DNA of 64,000 nt from Planctomycetota bacterium (GTDB lineage: Bacteria; Planctomycetota; PLA2), in the NCBI GenBank assembly GCA_021776735.1, contig JAJFFH010000028.1:1-64000 (forward strand). The letters run 5' to 3'. The notes beneath the pieces were generated by a model. That model had not been told where the DNA came from and ran no database searches. It was given only the letters and a program-made list of their open reading frames with translations. Below are positions 44,490-53,723 of this stretch, one piece after another (position 1 is the first letter of the stretch; every line of letters begins with the position of its first letter). Both the position numbers and the translations under genes were made by a program.

Positions 44490-47400
44490 ATGCGGCGTCC
44501 CTACTACTGCCTCCTCCTCCTCTGGGCCCTCGTGTTGGGCTGCACGCTGATTCCGTTCCGGCACGACGAGTCGCGCGCCGTGGGGCGACGCGGTGCGGAT
44601 GGGCCTCACGGTTCGACCGTCGAAACCAAGGGCAGCTCCAAGGGCTGCGTCACCTGCCACGCCGGCATCGAGTCACCGTCGATGCACGCCTTTCAGGTCG
44701 TCAAGATCGGCTGCACCCAGTGTCACGGCGGGGACGCGACGGTCAAGAAGCCGTCGGGAACGGACAAGGGGGACCGTGGCTACGCGGCGGCGCAAGAGCG
44801 CGCCCACGTCGCGCCGGCGTTCCCCGAAGAGTGGCACGGCGCAGCCAACCCGAAGACGTCGTACGCCCTGCTGAACCGCGAGCGCCTCGAGTTTGTGCGC
44901 TTCATCAACCCCGGCGACCTGCGCGTGGCGGACGTTACATGTGGCGGCTGCCACCCCAACGAGGTGGATCAGGCCAGAACCAGCATCATGGCGCACAGCG
45001 CGATGGTGCCGGGCGCGGGCACCTACGCCAACGGGGTCCTTCCCTACAAGAACTACATCCTCGGCGAGTTCTACATGCCCGACGGACGGGCAGCGGCTGC
45101 CATCACCGACCCGCCGCCCACCAAGGAAGAGTTGGCGCGCGGCGTTCTGCCGGCGCTGTATCCCTACCCCCGTTTCGAGATCAGCCAACCGGGCAACATC
45201 TTCCGCACCCTCGAGCGTGGCAACGCCGACAACCTGCGTGGTTTGGGCACCGAAGCCAAGGTCGATGCCGCCGTTGTGGTGGTCACCAAGACGCGCCTCA
45301 ACGACCCGACACTCTGGTTCTTGGGTAACAACGATTACGCCGCGGACTATCGATCGAGCGGCTGTACGGCGTGCCATGTGATGTACGCCAACGACGACAG
45401 CGAGAGCTCCGGACCGTGGGCGAAGTTCGGACGGCGCGGTCGGTCGCACAGCGACGATCCGACGGTCGATAAAAAGACCTCGGGGCACCCGATCCGGCAT
45501 GCGTTCACCCGGTCGATTCCCAACAGCCAGTGCATGACCTGCCATCTGCACCAGGGCAACGGCGCCCTGGGAAACTACGCCGGCATCATGTGGTGGGACG
45601 GCGAAACGGACGCGGAGTGGTTTTACAACAAGGACGGGAGCCTCAAGACCGGCAAGAAGCTGCACGACATCGACAAGGTCGTCAATCCCAAGAGCAAGAT
45701 CTCGCAGTTTAGCGCGCTGCACCGTTCGTCCTGGTCGTTCCGCAAGATCTACAAGCGCAACGAATCGGGCGGCCTGCTCGACGCGGAGGGCAAGATCGTC
45801 TCGTGGGACGATCCGAAGTGGTACGAGAAGGCCGTACACCTGACGGACGCGCACTTCGACGCCGGGATGCACTGCATCGACTGCCACACCCGGCAGGATG
45901 TGCACGGCGACGGCAAGCTCTATGGCCAGATGATCGACGTTGTCGAGATCGCCTGCATCGATTGCCACGGGACCGTCAAGGAAGAAGCGAGCCTGGTCAC
46001 GTCCAACCCGTCCGGCGGCAACGACCTCGCGGAGGCCCTGACACCGTTCGACAAGCCCTGGTTTGAGCGGCTCGACGGCAAGATCATCCAGCATTCCAAG
46101 GTCACCGAGGGTCTGTCTTGGGACGTGCCGCAGATCGTGAACATGATCGACCCCGACCACGAGTCGTACAACCGCAAGGCTGCGATCGCAAAGACGATCC
46201 AGAAGAGCGGCGAGAAGTTCGGTGACCCGTGCGCGAAGAACCTGGCCCACGAAAACGACGAGATGACCTGCTACGCTTGCCACACGTCGTGGTCGACCAG
46301 TTGTAGCGGCTGTCATCTCGCCAACAAGGCCAACGCGCGCACGAAGTTCGGTCACTTTTGGGGCGAGTACACGCAAAACGACGTCGGCTACTTTTCGCAG
46401 GGGCTGCGCCAGGACCTGTTCATGCTGGGCAAGCACGGCAGGACTCAGAAGTATCGCATCGGCCCGGTGCGATCCGCGTCGGCGGTCACGGCGAGTACAG
46501 AGAACGCGAACCGCGCGATCGTCACGGTCCAGCAGCCCACAATTGCCGCCAGCGGGCATAGCGGCATGGCCTTTTCCCCGTTCGTTCCGCACACGGTGCG
46601 CGTCACGGAAACCAGGCAGTGCAGCGACTGCCACATCTCGAAGGAGGAGGACAACAACGCGCGGCTTGCCGTGCTGTTCAACCTCGGCACGCAGGCCACG
46701 GATCTCGTGGGGCCGTATGCCTGGCTCGCCACGGGTGCGGGTGGCATCAGCGCGGTGCGCGTCACCGACGGTTGGGAGCCGCAGCCGGTGATAGGGTCCA
46801 ACTACCACCGCTTGCGTTTCCCGAAGTTGCACGCCGCCCACGTGGAAAACGATCGCACACTCGTCGAGGAGCAGCGTCACGGTTCGCGCCACGCACAGAG
46901 TCTCCAGATCCACGGCGAGTACATGCTCGTCGCCGATGGGCCGGGTGGCTTTCGCGCGTTCGACATCGCCAATGTCGCCAACAAGGATGTCGCCCAACGC
47001 ATCGTGACGGCGCCGTTCAGCCCGCTGGGCCACGACACACACATCGAGTCGAGGAACGCCACGGCGGTGCTGGTTCCGTCCAGCGTGCCGCTCGACCCGC
47101 GCCGCGTACAGGATCCGGCGAGCCTCGAGGATCCGGTCCATCCGCTGTTCGGCTACGCGTTCATCACCGACAGCGAGGAGGGGCTGATCTGCGTCGATAT
47201 CAACACGCTGGTCGATGGCAACCCCGAGAACAACTACCTGAAGCGTGCCGCAACCTACAACCCGAAGGGCCGCCTCGATGGCGCGCGCGGCGGAGTCGTC
47301 GCGGGGCACTACCTGTATGTGCTGACCCCGCGCGGCGTCGCGGTTGTCGATATCGACACCCCGGACAAGCCGCGCTTGGTCCACGAACTAGGCGACGGCC

Positions 47401-48311
47401 TCAATGTCCCGAGAGCGGTCGATCTCCAGTTCCGTTACGCCGCGCTGGTGGACAAGGACGGGTTCAAGGTGCTCGACATCACGGATCTGAGCCGCCCGCG
47501 TCTTATGAAGAAGGCGACGATCCCGCTGGCCGACGCGCGTCACGTGCAGATCGCGCGCACGTATGCCTACGTCGCGGCGGGCAAGGAAGGCGTCGCGATC
47601 ATCGACGTCAAGCGCTTCCGGCGTCCGAAGCTGAAGCAGATGTTTTCGGCCGGCGGCAAGATCAACGACGCCCACGCGGTCACGGCCGGGTTGGCCTATT
47701 CGAGCTTTTTCCTGTTCGTCGCCGACGGCAAGAACGGACTCCGCGTCGTCGAACTCTGGGCGCCGCATCGGTACCCCGGGATCGACGGATACTCGCCGCC
47801 CCCGATGCCGCAACTCCTCGCGTCCTATCGCACCAAGACGCCCGCGATCGCCATCTCGGAAGGGCTCGCGCGCGACCGCGGCGTGGACGAGAGCGGCAAC
47901 CAGGTTTCGGTCTACGGCCGCCTCGGCTCGCGGCCGCTCAACCTCGCCGAACGGCGCCGGTTCTACCTGCGCGACAAGCACGTCTACCGCGTCACCGACG
48001 AGCCGAGTAACCTCAGCCGGGTCAAGTACGTCCGCAAGAAGAAGACCACGACCAGAAAGGGCATGACCCGTCTCGGTATCCGCGTCCGCCTCGCCGGCGG
48101 CGACAAGGATCTTGCGGACGCACGTGTGACGCTGGTGACCCCGCGCTTTGAGACGCTCCAGTCCGAAGACGGCGTCTACATGCTGCCGCCGCTGCCGGCG
48201 GGTTCGAAGGTCCAAGTCCGCGTGAAACACGCCGACGGCAAGACCAGGACCATCGAGTTCACGCTCGGAGAAGCCGGCGAGACCCAGCAGGTCACGCTAG
48301 AGAAGCGGTAG
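44490..48311 (+). CDS. 10-haem lipoprotein with LVIVD propeller and C-terminal CPD domain
   Basis: This 1273-residue protein has a lipobox (LLLLWALVLGC, Cys18) and ten CxxCH motifs between about residues 50 and 720 (the first KGCVTCHAG, the last RQCSDCHISK). An LVIVD-type beta-propeller at about 800-1100 has repeats such as EYMLVADGPGGFRAFDIANV, LYVLTPRGVAVVDID and YAALVDKDGFKVLDITD. A CPD/CNA-B-like beta-sandwich forms the last 80 residues. The lipid anchor and propeller suggest an outer-membrane-facing terminal electron transfer protein able to bind a partner or surface. The ATG at 44490 is used because AGAAGGA lies just upstream; it follows the barrel gene by eight bases. Confidence 0.85.
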   Translation: MRRPYYCLLLLWALVLGCTLIPFRHDESRAVGRRGADGPHGSTVETKGSSKGCVTCHAGIESPSMHAFQVVKIGCTQCHGGDATVKKPSGTDKGDRGYAAAQERAHVAPAFPEEWHGAANPKTSYALLNRERLEFVRFINPGDLRVADVTCGGCHPNEVDQARTSIMAHSAMVPGAGTYANGVLPYKNYILGEFYMPDGRAAAAITDPPPTKEELARGVLPALYPYPRFEISQPGNIFRTLERGNADNLRGLGTEAKVDAAVVVVTKTRLNDPTLWFLGNNDYAADYRSSGCTACHVMYANDDSESSGPWAKFGRRGRSHSDDPTVDKKTSGHPIRHAFTRSIPNSQCMTCHLHQGNGALGNYAGIMWWDGETDAEWFYNKDGSLKTGKKLHDIDKVVNPKSKISQFSALHRSSWSFRKIYKRNESGGLLDAEGKIVSWDDPKWYEKAVHLTDAHFDAGMHCIDCHTRQDVHGDGKLYGQMIDVVEIACIDCHGTVKEEASLVTSNPSGGNDLAEALTPFDKPWFERLDGKIIQHSKVTEGLSWDVPQIVNMIDPDHESYNRKAAIAKTIQKSGEKFGDPCAKNLAHENDEMTCYACHTSWSTSCSGCHLANKANARTKFGHFWGEYTQNDVGYFSQGLRQDLFMLGKHGRTQKYRIGPVRSASAVTASTENANRAIVTVQQPTIAASGHSGMAFSPFVPHTVRVTETRQCSDCHISKEEDNNARLAVLFNLGTQATDLVGPYAWLATGAGGISAVRVTDGWEPQPVIGSNYHRLRFPKLHAAHVENDRTLVEEQRHGSRHAQSLQIHGEYMLVADGPGGFRAFDIANVANKDVAQRIVTAPFSPLGHDTHIESRNATAVLVPSSVPLDPRRVQDPASLEDPVHPLFGYAFITDSEEGLICVDINTLVDGNPENNYLKRAATYNPKGRLDGARGGVVAGHYLYVLTPRGVAVVDIDTPDKPRLVHELGDGLNVPRAVDLQFRYAALVDKDGFKVLDITDLSRPRLMKKATIPLADARHVQIARTYAYVAAGKEGVAIIDVKRFRRPKLKQMFSAGGKINDAHAVTAGLAYSSFFLFVADGKNGLRVVELWAPHRYPGIDGYSPPPMPQLLASYRTKTPAIAISEGLARDRGVDESGNQVSVYGRLGSRPLNLAERRRFYLRDKHVYRVTDEPSNLSRVKYVRKKKTTTRKGMTRLGIRVRLAGGDKDLADARVTLVTPRFETLQSEDGVYMLPPLPAGSKVQVRVKHADGKTRTIEFTLGEAGETQQVTLEKR

Positions 48312-48349
48312 CCCAGCGCGCGTGTCTGCAAGGGTGTCTTCCGGTGTGG

Positions 48350-49456
48350 CTACCCGACCTGTTTCCAGGTCTCGCCGTCGTTGCCCTTTTCGCCGCTGGC
48401 GACCGGACCTTCCATCGTGTCCTTGGGCCCCGCGTCGCCGTGTTTGTACGCCGCGCTCGCGCTGGGACCGTTCGCGCCGCTGTACTTCTTGGCGTCGGTC
48501 GCGAGGATGTCGCCCTGCACGTTGACAAAGAACGTGCGCGTGCCGGTCTTGCCGTGCTCGACGGGCCACGCGTAGACGCAAAAACTCGTCTCGGCACGTT
48601 GCGCGTCGATCACGTCGGGCTTCGCCGGCTCGACGAGGCCCTGTGCGTTCTTGCCCGGCAGGTAGATGCGGTAGTGGTATCCGTTGCGGGTCACGGTGCC
48701 GTGGTTGACCGCGCGAAACGCGCCCGAGAGCACCGGGGGATTCATGTTCGCGCCGCCGCGGACGCCGACCCCGCCGGACAGCTCGCCGAAGAACCCGAAC
48801 TCGCCCACGCCGTCCTTGTCGACATCCGCACGCGCGGTCGCCTGGAACTGCGCCTGCGCCGAGAGGATGTTGCGCAGGGTCGCGATCGTCGCCGTCTCGT
48901 TGGCGCCGCGCCGGGCCTTCCGGTTCGGTGCGGCGTGATCGACCTTCCAGGCGCCGTTCTCGCGCACCAGCTTCAGGTCCAGTTTGTTGGACCGGCCCGG
49001 CAGCCGCTCGATGGCCACCTTGACGTGCGCCGTGTCTTTGCCCTTGAGCTTCACCGCAACAACGGTGACCTTGATCGCGCCGGCCATCTGCTGGAACTTC
49101 TGCTGTTCGGCACCCGCCTGTTTCTCGAACGCGGCGACGATCTCGCGCGTCGTCGCCGTCCGCGGATTGAGGCCGAGCATCGGCGCTGCCTTCGACACGA
49201 TCGAGCCGACAAGCTTTCGGCCGTTATCCGACAGACCGTCGAACGCCTTCAGGAACTCGCCCTTCTTGAGCGTGGTTTCCAGCGCCGCGAGGGCAGTGCG
49301 CACACCGGCGTCGTCCTTCTTGTCTTCCTTCGCAGGCTCCGCCGCGGCTTCCTTGCCAGCGGATGCGTCGGGCTTTTGGGGGGGCGCGGGGGCCGCGGGG
49401 TCGTCCCCGGGAGCGGCGAGGAACAGGCACAGGAGTGCCGTGGTGAGCAGGTACAT
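48350..49456 (-). CDS. Secreted protein with pilin-like/DUF2950-like C-terminal domain
   Basis: The 368-residue product has a signal peptide (MYLLTTALLCLFLAAPG), an Ala/Pro/Lys/Glu low-complexity linker, a helical domain and a C-terminal region (IATLRNILSAQAQFQATARA; DKDGVGEFGFFGELSGG; GYHYRIYLPG). The latter resembles the 'ATLRNISSAQ...YGFFxELSG' globular domain of planctomycete pseudopilin-like/DUF2950-type proteins. It lacks a type IV prepilin cleavage site, so it is exported but not a pilin by itself. Its role is unknown. It converges with the 10-haem gene, 38 bases apart. Confidence 0.65.
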   Translation of the reverse strand: MYLLTTALLCLFLAAPGDDPAAPAPPQKPDASAGKEAAAEPAKEDKKDDAGVRTALAALETTLKKGEFLKAFDGLSDNGRKLVGSIVSKAAPMLGLNPRTATTREIVAAFEKQAGAEQQKFQQMAGAIKVTVVAVKLKGKDTAHVKVAIERLPGRSNKLDLKLVRENGAWKVDHAAPNRKARRGANETATIATLRNILSAQAQFQATARADVDKDGVGEFGFFGELSGGVGVRGGANMNPPVLSGAFRAVNHGTVTRNGYHYRIYLPGKNAQGLVEPAKPDVIDAQRAETSFCVYAWPVEHGKTGTRTFFVNVQGDILATDAKKYSGANGPSASAAYKHGDAGPKDTMEGPVASGEKGNDGETWKQVG

Positions 49457-49530
49457 GTCTTTCCTATCGGCCGTGCCGCGGAAGCGTGCGAAGTGTCCGA
49501 TTCTCGATTCGAGACGGCGGGGGACGAGTC

Positions 49531-50022
49531 CTACCGGACGCGCTTGATGATGTGGAAGCCGTACGGGCTGGTGGTCCGGTTGTAGTCCGCCATCCCGATC
49601 TCCCCGACCTCCAGTTTGAAGCCGACGTCACCGAACGCTGACACCATGCCGCGGCGGGGTAGTTCGCCCCGTGCCGGGCGAACATCGTGGTTCGCCATTC
49701 CGTACGTTTTGCCACCCGGGTCCTTGGAGTGCCTGCTCTTGAGCGAGGGCCAAAGCGACGGGTTCTTCTCGAGCTTCTTGAGAAGGTCGTACGCGAGGTC
49801 GCGCGCCTCCTTGACCGTGAGCAGAGAGTCCACTCCCGCGCCCCGCACCCCGATCAGGATGTGATCGACGGTGATGTGTTGCGGCTCGACTTTGTTGGCC
49901 CGCTTCGCAGGGTTCTCCGGCTGGTTCTCGCTTTTTTGGCCCTCGCAGCCCGCGAGCAGGGTGATGCCAAGGGCAAAGACGGCGGTGAGAGCCGCGGTGC
50001 CGGTCAGGGAGTACCGATACAT
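49531..50022 (-). CDS. PpiC-type peptidyl-prolyl isomerase lipoprotein
   Basis: This 163-residue protein has a lipoprotein signal (ALGITLLAGCEG, lipobox L-A-G-C) and a parvulin-like rotamase domain: VDHILIGVRG, ARDLAYDLLKKLEKNPSLWP, LKSRHSKDPGGKTYGMANHD, AFGDVGFKLEVGEIG and a closing YGFHIIKRVR. Such lipoproteins help fold proteins outside the cytoplasm; an outer-membrane or cytochrome client is plausible from the neighbourhood. The usual domain is slightly longer, so this is compact. TAGACT ends six bases before the ATG, again fitting a leaderless transcript. Confidence 0.8.
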   Translation of the reverse strand: MYRYSLTGTAALTAVFALGITLLAGCEGQKSENQPENPAKRANKVEPQHITVDHILIGVRGAGVDSLLTVKEARDLAYDLLKKLEKNPSLWPSLKSRHSKDPGGKTYGMANHDVRPARGELPRRGMVSAFGDVGFKLEVGEIGMADYNRTTSPYGFHIIKRVR

Positions 50023-50352
50023 GCCCGCAGTCTATCGACCCGCCCCAGCGCCCCGGGGTTCATCGACCAGAGCGCCGGAGCGACCGGAACCGCCAAGGTA
50101 GTGGCCAATTTGCCCTGCGACCCATACCGAGCCGGGATCATATGGATGGTTTTGACAATCTCTGGTCGCCGCAAGGCGCGGTCATGACCGACGACGCGTC
50201 AGCGGCACACGGCCTAACTTCATGCCTGCAAGCGGTTTGTGACCGACGGCTCTCCAAGATCATCCTTTTGATCCCGGCTCCGGTACTGAAGCGCGACCGG
50301 TCTCCGCGTTACCGGGGCTGCCCGCGCGGGCGATTCGGTATGCTCCGGGGGC
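50023..50352. other. 330-base non-coding gap
   Basis: No convincing coding frame lies here; the short frames are Arg/Pro-rich shadows. TATGCT at 50339-50344 lies eight bases before the ATG of the sigma-factor gene and is a likely -10 box. On the minus side TAGACT (50030 region) serves the PPIase gene. I see no dispersed-repeat copy, hairpin with T-run or RNA gene in the remainder. Confidence 0.5.
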
Positions 50353-50913
50353 ATGGCAGGCGACATCACCGAACTGCTGAATCGTGCCCACGGCGGAGAC
50401 CGGCAGGCGGCGGACAACGTGCTGGCGCTGCTGTACGACGAACTGCGCAACATCGCCGGGGCACAACTTCGGCGGCGGGCGGGGGCGCAGACTCTCCAGC
50501 CCACCGGTCTGGTCAACGAGGCTTATCTGCGGCTCATGGGGCGCTCGGCCGGTGATTCATGGAAGAGCCGCGGGCATTTTCTGTGCTTCGCCGCCAAGGC
50601 GATGCGATCCGTCCTGGTCGACCATGCGCGCCGACGGCAGTCCGAAAAGCGCGGTGGAGACCGGTCGCGTGAGCCTCTGCACGAGGCGATTGCGTGGTTT
50701 ACGGAGAACAACATCGACCTGCTCTCCCTCGACGAGGCCCTGACGCGTCTCGGCGCCGAAGATGCGCGCCAGCGTCAGGTCGTCGAGCTCCGTTTTTTCG
50801 CGGGCCTCGACAACGCCGCGGTGGGGGAAGCGATCGGCACGTCGCGCGCCACCGTGGAACGCGACTGGGCCGCCGCGCGCGCGTGGCTGATGCGCTACAT
50901 GGACGACGACTGA
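50353..50913 (+). CDS. ECF-type RNA polymerase sigma factor
   Basis: The 186-residue protein has region 2 (VLALLYDELRNIAGAQLRRR; PTGLVNEAYLRLMG) and region 4 (ARQRQVVELRFFAGLDNAAV; GTSRATVERDWAAARAWLMR) with a helix-turn-helix, in the compact layout of planctomycete ECF factors of the 'sigma plus kinase' group. It should direct RNA polymerase to a small set of promoters. The stop overlaps the kinase ATG (TGATG), so the kinase downstream is translated with it and is the likely upstream regulator in a phosphorylation-controlled pathway. TATGCT sits eight bases before the ATG. Confidence 0.9.
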   Translation: MAGDITELLNRAHGGDRQAADNVLALLYDELRNIAGAQLRRRAGAQTLQPTGLVNEAYLRLMGRSAGDSWKSRGHFLCFAAKAMRSVLVDHARRRQSEKRGGDRSREPLHEAIAWFTENNIDLLSLDEALTRLGAEDARQRQVVELRFFAGLDNAAVGEAIGTSRATVERDWAAARAWLMRYMDDD

Positions 50914-53714
50914 TGCCTCCGGATAAAAAAACGATCGACGCAACTTTCCTCGCCGTCCGTGAGCTTCCCTCAAGTGAGCGTGCCACGTATCTCGACAAGG
51001 CTTGCGGAGGCGACGCGGAACTGCGGGCCGAAGTCGAAGCGATGTTGCGGGCGGACGCGCGCGCCGATCGACTGCGTCCGCCGACCAACGAGGAGCTCGG
51101 CTCGTGGCTACAGCGTGCCGACGCCCTCGTCGGCAAGCGCGTCGGAAACTGCACGCTCGTGCGCCACCTTGCGAGCGGGGGCATGGGGGTCGTGTATCTG
51201 GCGGAACAGGACGAACCGAAGCGGACGGTCGCGGTCAAGCTGATGCGCTCCGCGCTGTTCGGCGACGACATGCGCACCCGCTTTCGCCACGAGGTGCGCG
51301 CGCTCGGCAGCCTGACCCACCCCGGCATCGCGCAAGTCTTCGCGGCGGGTACGCACGAGTCCGACGCGCTGCCGTACTTCGTGATGGAGTACGTGGCGGA
51401 CGCGCGCTCGCTGACGGAGTACGTTGAAGAAAAGCGTACCGACGGCGATGCCCGTGTGAAGCTGTTCTTGTCCGTGTGCGAGGCCGTGCATTTTGGGCAC
51501 GTAAAGGGCGTGGTCCACCGCGACCTGAAACCCGACAACATTCTGGTCGGCAGGGACGGGCAGCCCAAGATCATCGACTTCGGCATTGCCAAGATCACCG
51601 ATCCCGATCTCGCACAAACCAAGGCGTTGACGCGCACGGGCGAAATCTTCGGCACGCTGCAATACCTGAGCCCCGAACAGCTCGCGGGCGACCCGAGTGG
51701 AATCGACGCGCGCTCAGACGTGTACTCACTCGGCGTCGTCTTGTACGAACTGCTCGCCGGACGCCTGCCGTACAGCCTCGACGGCAAGGACCTCCTTGGG
51801 GTGGCGCAGGTCATCGCCCGGCGCCCGCCGCGCTTTCCCGCCGTCGGCGGCGATCTCGATGTCGTGCTCGGCAAGGCGCTGGCGAAGGATCCGGCGCGCC
51901 GCTACGCGTCGGCGGCGGCGCTGCGCGACGATCTGGCACGCGTGCTCGCGGGCCAACCGATCGAGGCACGACCCCCGAGCGTCGGCTATCAATTGCGGCT
52001 GTTCACGAAGCGGCACAAGGCCGTTGTCGCGGCCGGGATCATCGCCGTCGTGGGGCTGTTTTCAGGCGCAGTCGTCAGTCTGATGATGGCGTCGCGGGCG
52101 CGGGACGAGGCGCGGCATGCGGAACGGGAAACGCAGCGTGCCCAGACCGCGGAGCGAACCGCGGTGCGCGAAACGGAGCGGGCCAAAACAGCGCGGGAAA
52201 CGGCCGTGCGCGAGGCGGCGCGGGCACGCGCGCTCTGGCTGGAGTCGCAGCGCGTAACCAACACGGTCGCGGGTGAGCTGTTCGATCGTATCGCCTATCT
52301 GCCGGGGTCGCTCGGGGCGCGCGAGTATCTGGCGGAGTGGCTGAAGGGGGCGCTCGATCGCTTGTCGAAACACGTCGGCGACGACCCGGCGCTACGCCTC
52401 GTCGCGGCGCGGCGCTTTGTGCGCCTCGGCGAAATCCATGGCCAGCACGGCCTGCCGAATCTCGGCAATACCAAGGAGGCGCTGGAGGCGACCGAACGTG
52501 CGATCACGTTGCTTGACTCCGGGGGCGGGATCGACCTGGCGATCGCACGGGCGCGCGCGGCCGATCTCGTCTTTCGTTCCGGCGATCTCGAACGGGCGGC
52601 AAAGCTCGAGGGACAGGCGCGCGACGTACTGGAGGCCGCTGACAAGCGCGATCCGCTTGTGCTGCGCAACCTCGTCTTGCTCGACGTCAACAGCGGACTC
52701 CGGCTCGACAAGCTCAGTAAGGGCAAGGAGGCGATTGCGGCTTCGCACCGCGCGGTCGCGTACGGTCGTTCCCTGGTGGCCGCCGCGCCGGATCGCGCGG
52801 TTCATCACCTGATGCTGAGTCGCGCGCAGGGGCTCCTGGGCCAGCGCCTGATTCGGCAACGGGACTATGCCGCTGCCCAAAAAACCCTGAAGGAGGCCGT
52901 TGCGTCGATCGACGCCGTGGCGGATCGACTGCCGCCCGCCGCGCTCGACGGACCGCGCTCGCTGTTGCAGTACTACCTGGGCGACTTGCACTTTTTTCAG
53001 AGACGCTATGCCGCTGCCCAGGTGGAGTACGAAAAGGGCGTCGCGCATCTCCGTGCGCTCGTCAAGCGCGAGCCGCGCGACCGGCGCGCGCGTGACAACC
53101 TCGGCGCGTCACTTTCACGTGTCGGAATGACGCACAGTGTCCAGGGGCTGATGCTTCACAAGCATCCGTTGCACAAGGACGCACTCGGGGACGACCCCAA
53201 GAAAAAGCGCGCCCTCGAGCACTATCGGCGCGCGGTCGCATACGCGCGCGAGGAGCTGGCGACATACGAGGAGCTGGCGCGCCGGGATCCGGCCAACATC
53301 CAGCGCCTGTACGGGTTGCAGGACGGCGTCACGGGTCTCGCCACGACTCTTGTCAAGGTGCAGGCGTGGCGAGAGGCACAAGAGCTGTTCGCGCGGGCCG
53401 AGAAGCTCGCGAAGGCGCTCCAGCAGCGCGAGCCGGCGTCGGTCGACGCGGTCCTCAAGGAGTTTTCGGTCTTCCAGCGCCGGTCGCACCTGTTCACGTT
53501 CCGGTCGATCTTCAACAGCGACGCACGCGCCTCACTCGGCTTTCTGCAGCGTTCGCGCGCGGACGCGCAGCGGGCGAAGACGATTCTCGAAACGCTGGAC
53601 GCGGCCGGCCAACTGCCCGCGCACCTCAAGCGGCTGATCAGAACCATGTCCGCGCAGATCGCGGAAACAGAACGCAACATGGGCCGGATACGGACCCGCA
53701 TAGGAGGAGGGTGA
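50913..53714 (+). CDS. Membrane Ser/Thr protein kinase with TPR-like C-terminal half
   Basis: This 933-residue protein has a Hanks-type kinase domain (about 77-350): glycine loop LASGGMGVVYLAEQ, catalytic Lys109, VVHRDLKPDNILVG, DFG at 222-224 and SDVYSLGVVLYELLAGRLPY. A membrane span at 370-392 is followed by a long heptad region (RETERAKTARETAVREAARA) and TPR-like repeats to the end. The N-terminal ~70 residues match the small helical region found ahead of kinases in ECF-kinase pairs. It very likely controls the sigma factor encoded just upstream. An imperfect dispersed-repeat core lies in frame at 51438-51450 (TDGDA). Confidence 0.9.
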   Translation: MPPDKKTIDATFLAVRELPSSERATYLDKACGGDAELRAEVEAMLRADARADRLRPPTNEELGSWLQRADALVGKRVGNCTLVRHLASGGMGVVYLAEQDEPKRTVAVKLMRSALFGDDMRTRFRHEVRALGSLTHPGIAQVFAAGTHESDALPYFVMEYVADARSLTEYVEEKRTDGDARVKLFLSVCEAVHFGHVKGVVHRDLKPDNILVGRDGQPKIIDFGIAKITDPDLAQTKALTRTGEIFGTLQYLSPEQLAGDPSGIDARSDVYSLGVVLYELLAGRLPYSLDGKDLLGVAQVIARRPPRFPAVGGDLDVVLGKALAKDPARRYASAAALRDDLARVLAGQPIEARPPSVGYQLRLFTKRHKAVVAAGIIAVVGLFSGAVVSLMMASRARDEARHAERETQRAQTAERTAVRETERAKTARETAVREAARARALWLESQRVTNTVAGELFDRIAYLPGSLGAREYLAEWLKGALDRLSKHVGDDPALRLVAARRFVRLGEIHGQHGLPNLGNTKEALEATERAITLLDSGGGIDLAIARARAADLVFRSGDLERAAKLEGQARDVLEAADKRDPLVLRNLVLLDVNSGLRLDKLSKGKEAIAASHRAVAYGRSLVAAAPDRAVHHLMLSRAQGLLGQRLIRQRDYAAAQKTLKEAVASIDAVADRLPPAALDGPRSLLQYYLGDLHFFQRRYAAAQVEYEKGVAHLRALVKREPRDRRARDNLGASLSRVGMTHSVQGLMLHKHPLHKDALGDDPKKKRALEHYRRAVAYAREELATYEELARRDPANIQRLYGLQDGVTGLATTLVKVQAWREAQELFARAEKLAKALQQREPASVDAVLKEFSVFQRRSHLFTFRSIFNSDARASLGFLQRSRADAQRAKTILETLDAAGQLPAHLKRLIRTMSAQIAETERNMGRIRTRIGGG

Positions 53715-53723
53715 CGGACAGGG

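Noticed and set aside
44673..47384. Minus-strand frame of about 900 codons opposite the 10-haem lipoprotein
   Set aside because: Low-complexity Arg/Val/Asp-rich translation with no motif; the plus strand has ten haem sites and a signal peptide.
50947..50962. Partial repeat match near the start of the kinase gene (CTCGCCGTCCGTGAGC)
   Set aside because: Only ten core bases match and the flanks do not; counted neither as a copy nor as evidence.
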